Positions 4,886-5,036 of a stretch of 5,036 bases of DNA are shown here, in pieces. The notes below the pieces were generated by a model, which saw only the letters and a list, made by a program, of their open reading frames with translations, was not told the DNA's origin and ran no database searches. A program made the position numbers and the translations under genes. Origin of the DNA: a bacterium (GTDB lineage Bacteria; Bacillota_I; Bacilli_A; RF39; UBA660); contig JAQXHT010000072.1 in assembly GCA_029007415.1 (NCBI GenBank), positions 1-5,036 of the forward strand, given 5' to 3'. Each line of letters starts with the position of its first letter. Positions within the stretch are counted from its first letter, which is position 1.

Positions 4886-5036
4886 ATGAAATCTAAAAGA
4901 CAAAATATATTTTTAATTATAGTACTTATAATATTAATATCTATTACACTAGGAATATCTTATGCTTTTTTGCAAACTAGTTTCTTTGCAAGTAAAGAAA
5001 GTATCTTAAAAGTAGGAAGTTTATCACTTGTATTAG
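4886..5036 (+). CDS. Surface-protein gene, 5' end, paralogue of the 2827 gene, cut by the right edge
   Basis: The first 50 codons are present. ATG 4886 follows the SD AGAGGT (4872-4877) by 8 bases. The product begins MKSKRQNIFLIIVL, has a membrane segment (about 8-27) ending GISYAF, and continues LQTSFFASKESILKVGSLSLVL. The 2827 protein has LQTSFFASKDSVLKVGSLALVL at the same place, and several stretches are also identical in DNA, for example around CAAACTAGTTTCTTTGCAAG. The shared TasA/camelysin-like module therefore starts here too. What follows (DUF285 repeats, lectin-like head or other) lies outside the window. It has its own attenuated leader, so it begins a separate transcription unit. 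Confidence 0.8.
   Translation, partial: MKSKRQNIFLIIVLIILISITLGISYAFLQTSFFASKESILKVGSLSLVL

Overview
The window comes from a low-GC, AT-rich Firmicute, most likely a host-associated Bacilli/Mollicutes-related gut lineage. I infer this from codon use, Shine-Dalgarno (SD) starts, T-run terminators and several large N-terminally anchored surface proteins of the BspA/DUF285 kind. Tryptophan is encoded by TGG and no TGA falls inside a reading frame, so nothing suggests the Mycoplasma code. All genes lie on the + strand.

Layout. (1) The 3' end of a U32-family peptidase gene (1-665), with an intrinsic terminator overlapping its stop codon. (2) A roughly 270-base leader (666-939): extended -10 promoter, an 18-codon leader ORF (768-824) with a run of nine G, a candidate antiterminator and a strong intrinsic terminator only 33 bases before the next gene. 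(3) A two-gene operon of surface proteins: a 619-residue protein with a TasA/camelysin-like N-terminal module and a C-terminal region that looks like a C-type-lectin/FGE-type fold (940-2799), then a 584-residue DUF285/BspA repeat protein (2827-4581). (4) A second leader (4582-4885) with the same arrangement: promoter, leader ORF 4702-4791, G9 tract, antiterminator candidate and terminator. (5) The start of a third surface-protein gene (4886 to the right edge), a close paralogue of the 2827 gene.

The main observation is the duplicated leader. In both copies a translated small ORF runs across a G9 tract (codons TGG GGG GGG) and stops 30-36 bases before a terminator. If one G is lost, or one base is skipped, the ORF continues in both copies and ends inside the 5' arm of that terminator. 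The other frame stops early in both. This suggests a phase-variable or frameshift-controlled attenuator that switches surface-protein expression by changing where the leader ribosome finishes. The sequence layout is seen directly; the switching mechanism is inference.

The DUF285 protein has ten BspA-type repeats with a 234-base higher-order duplication that includes a perfect 76-base repeat. Its stop codon is followed in frame by 12 more sense codons that look like the original C-terminal tail.
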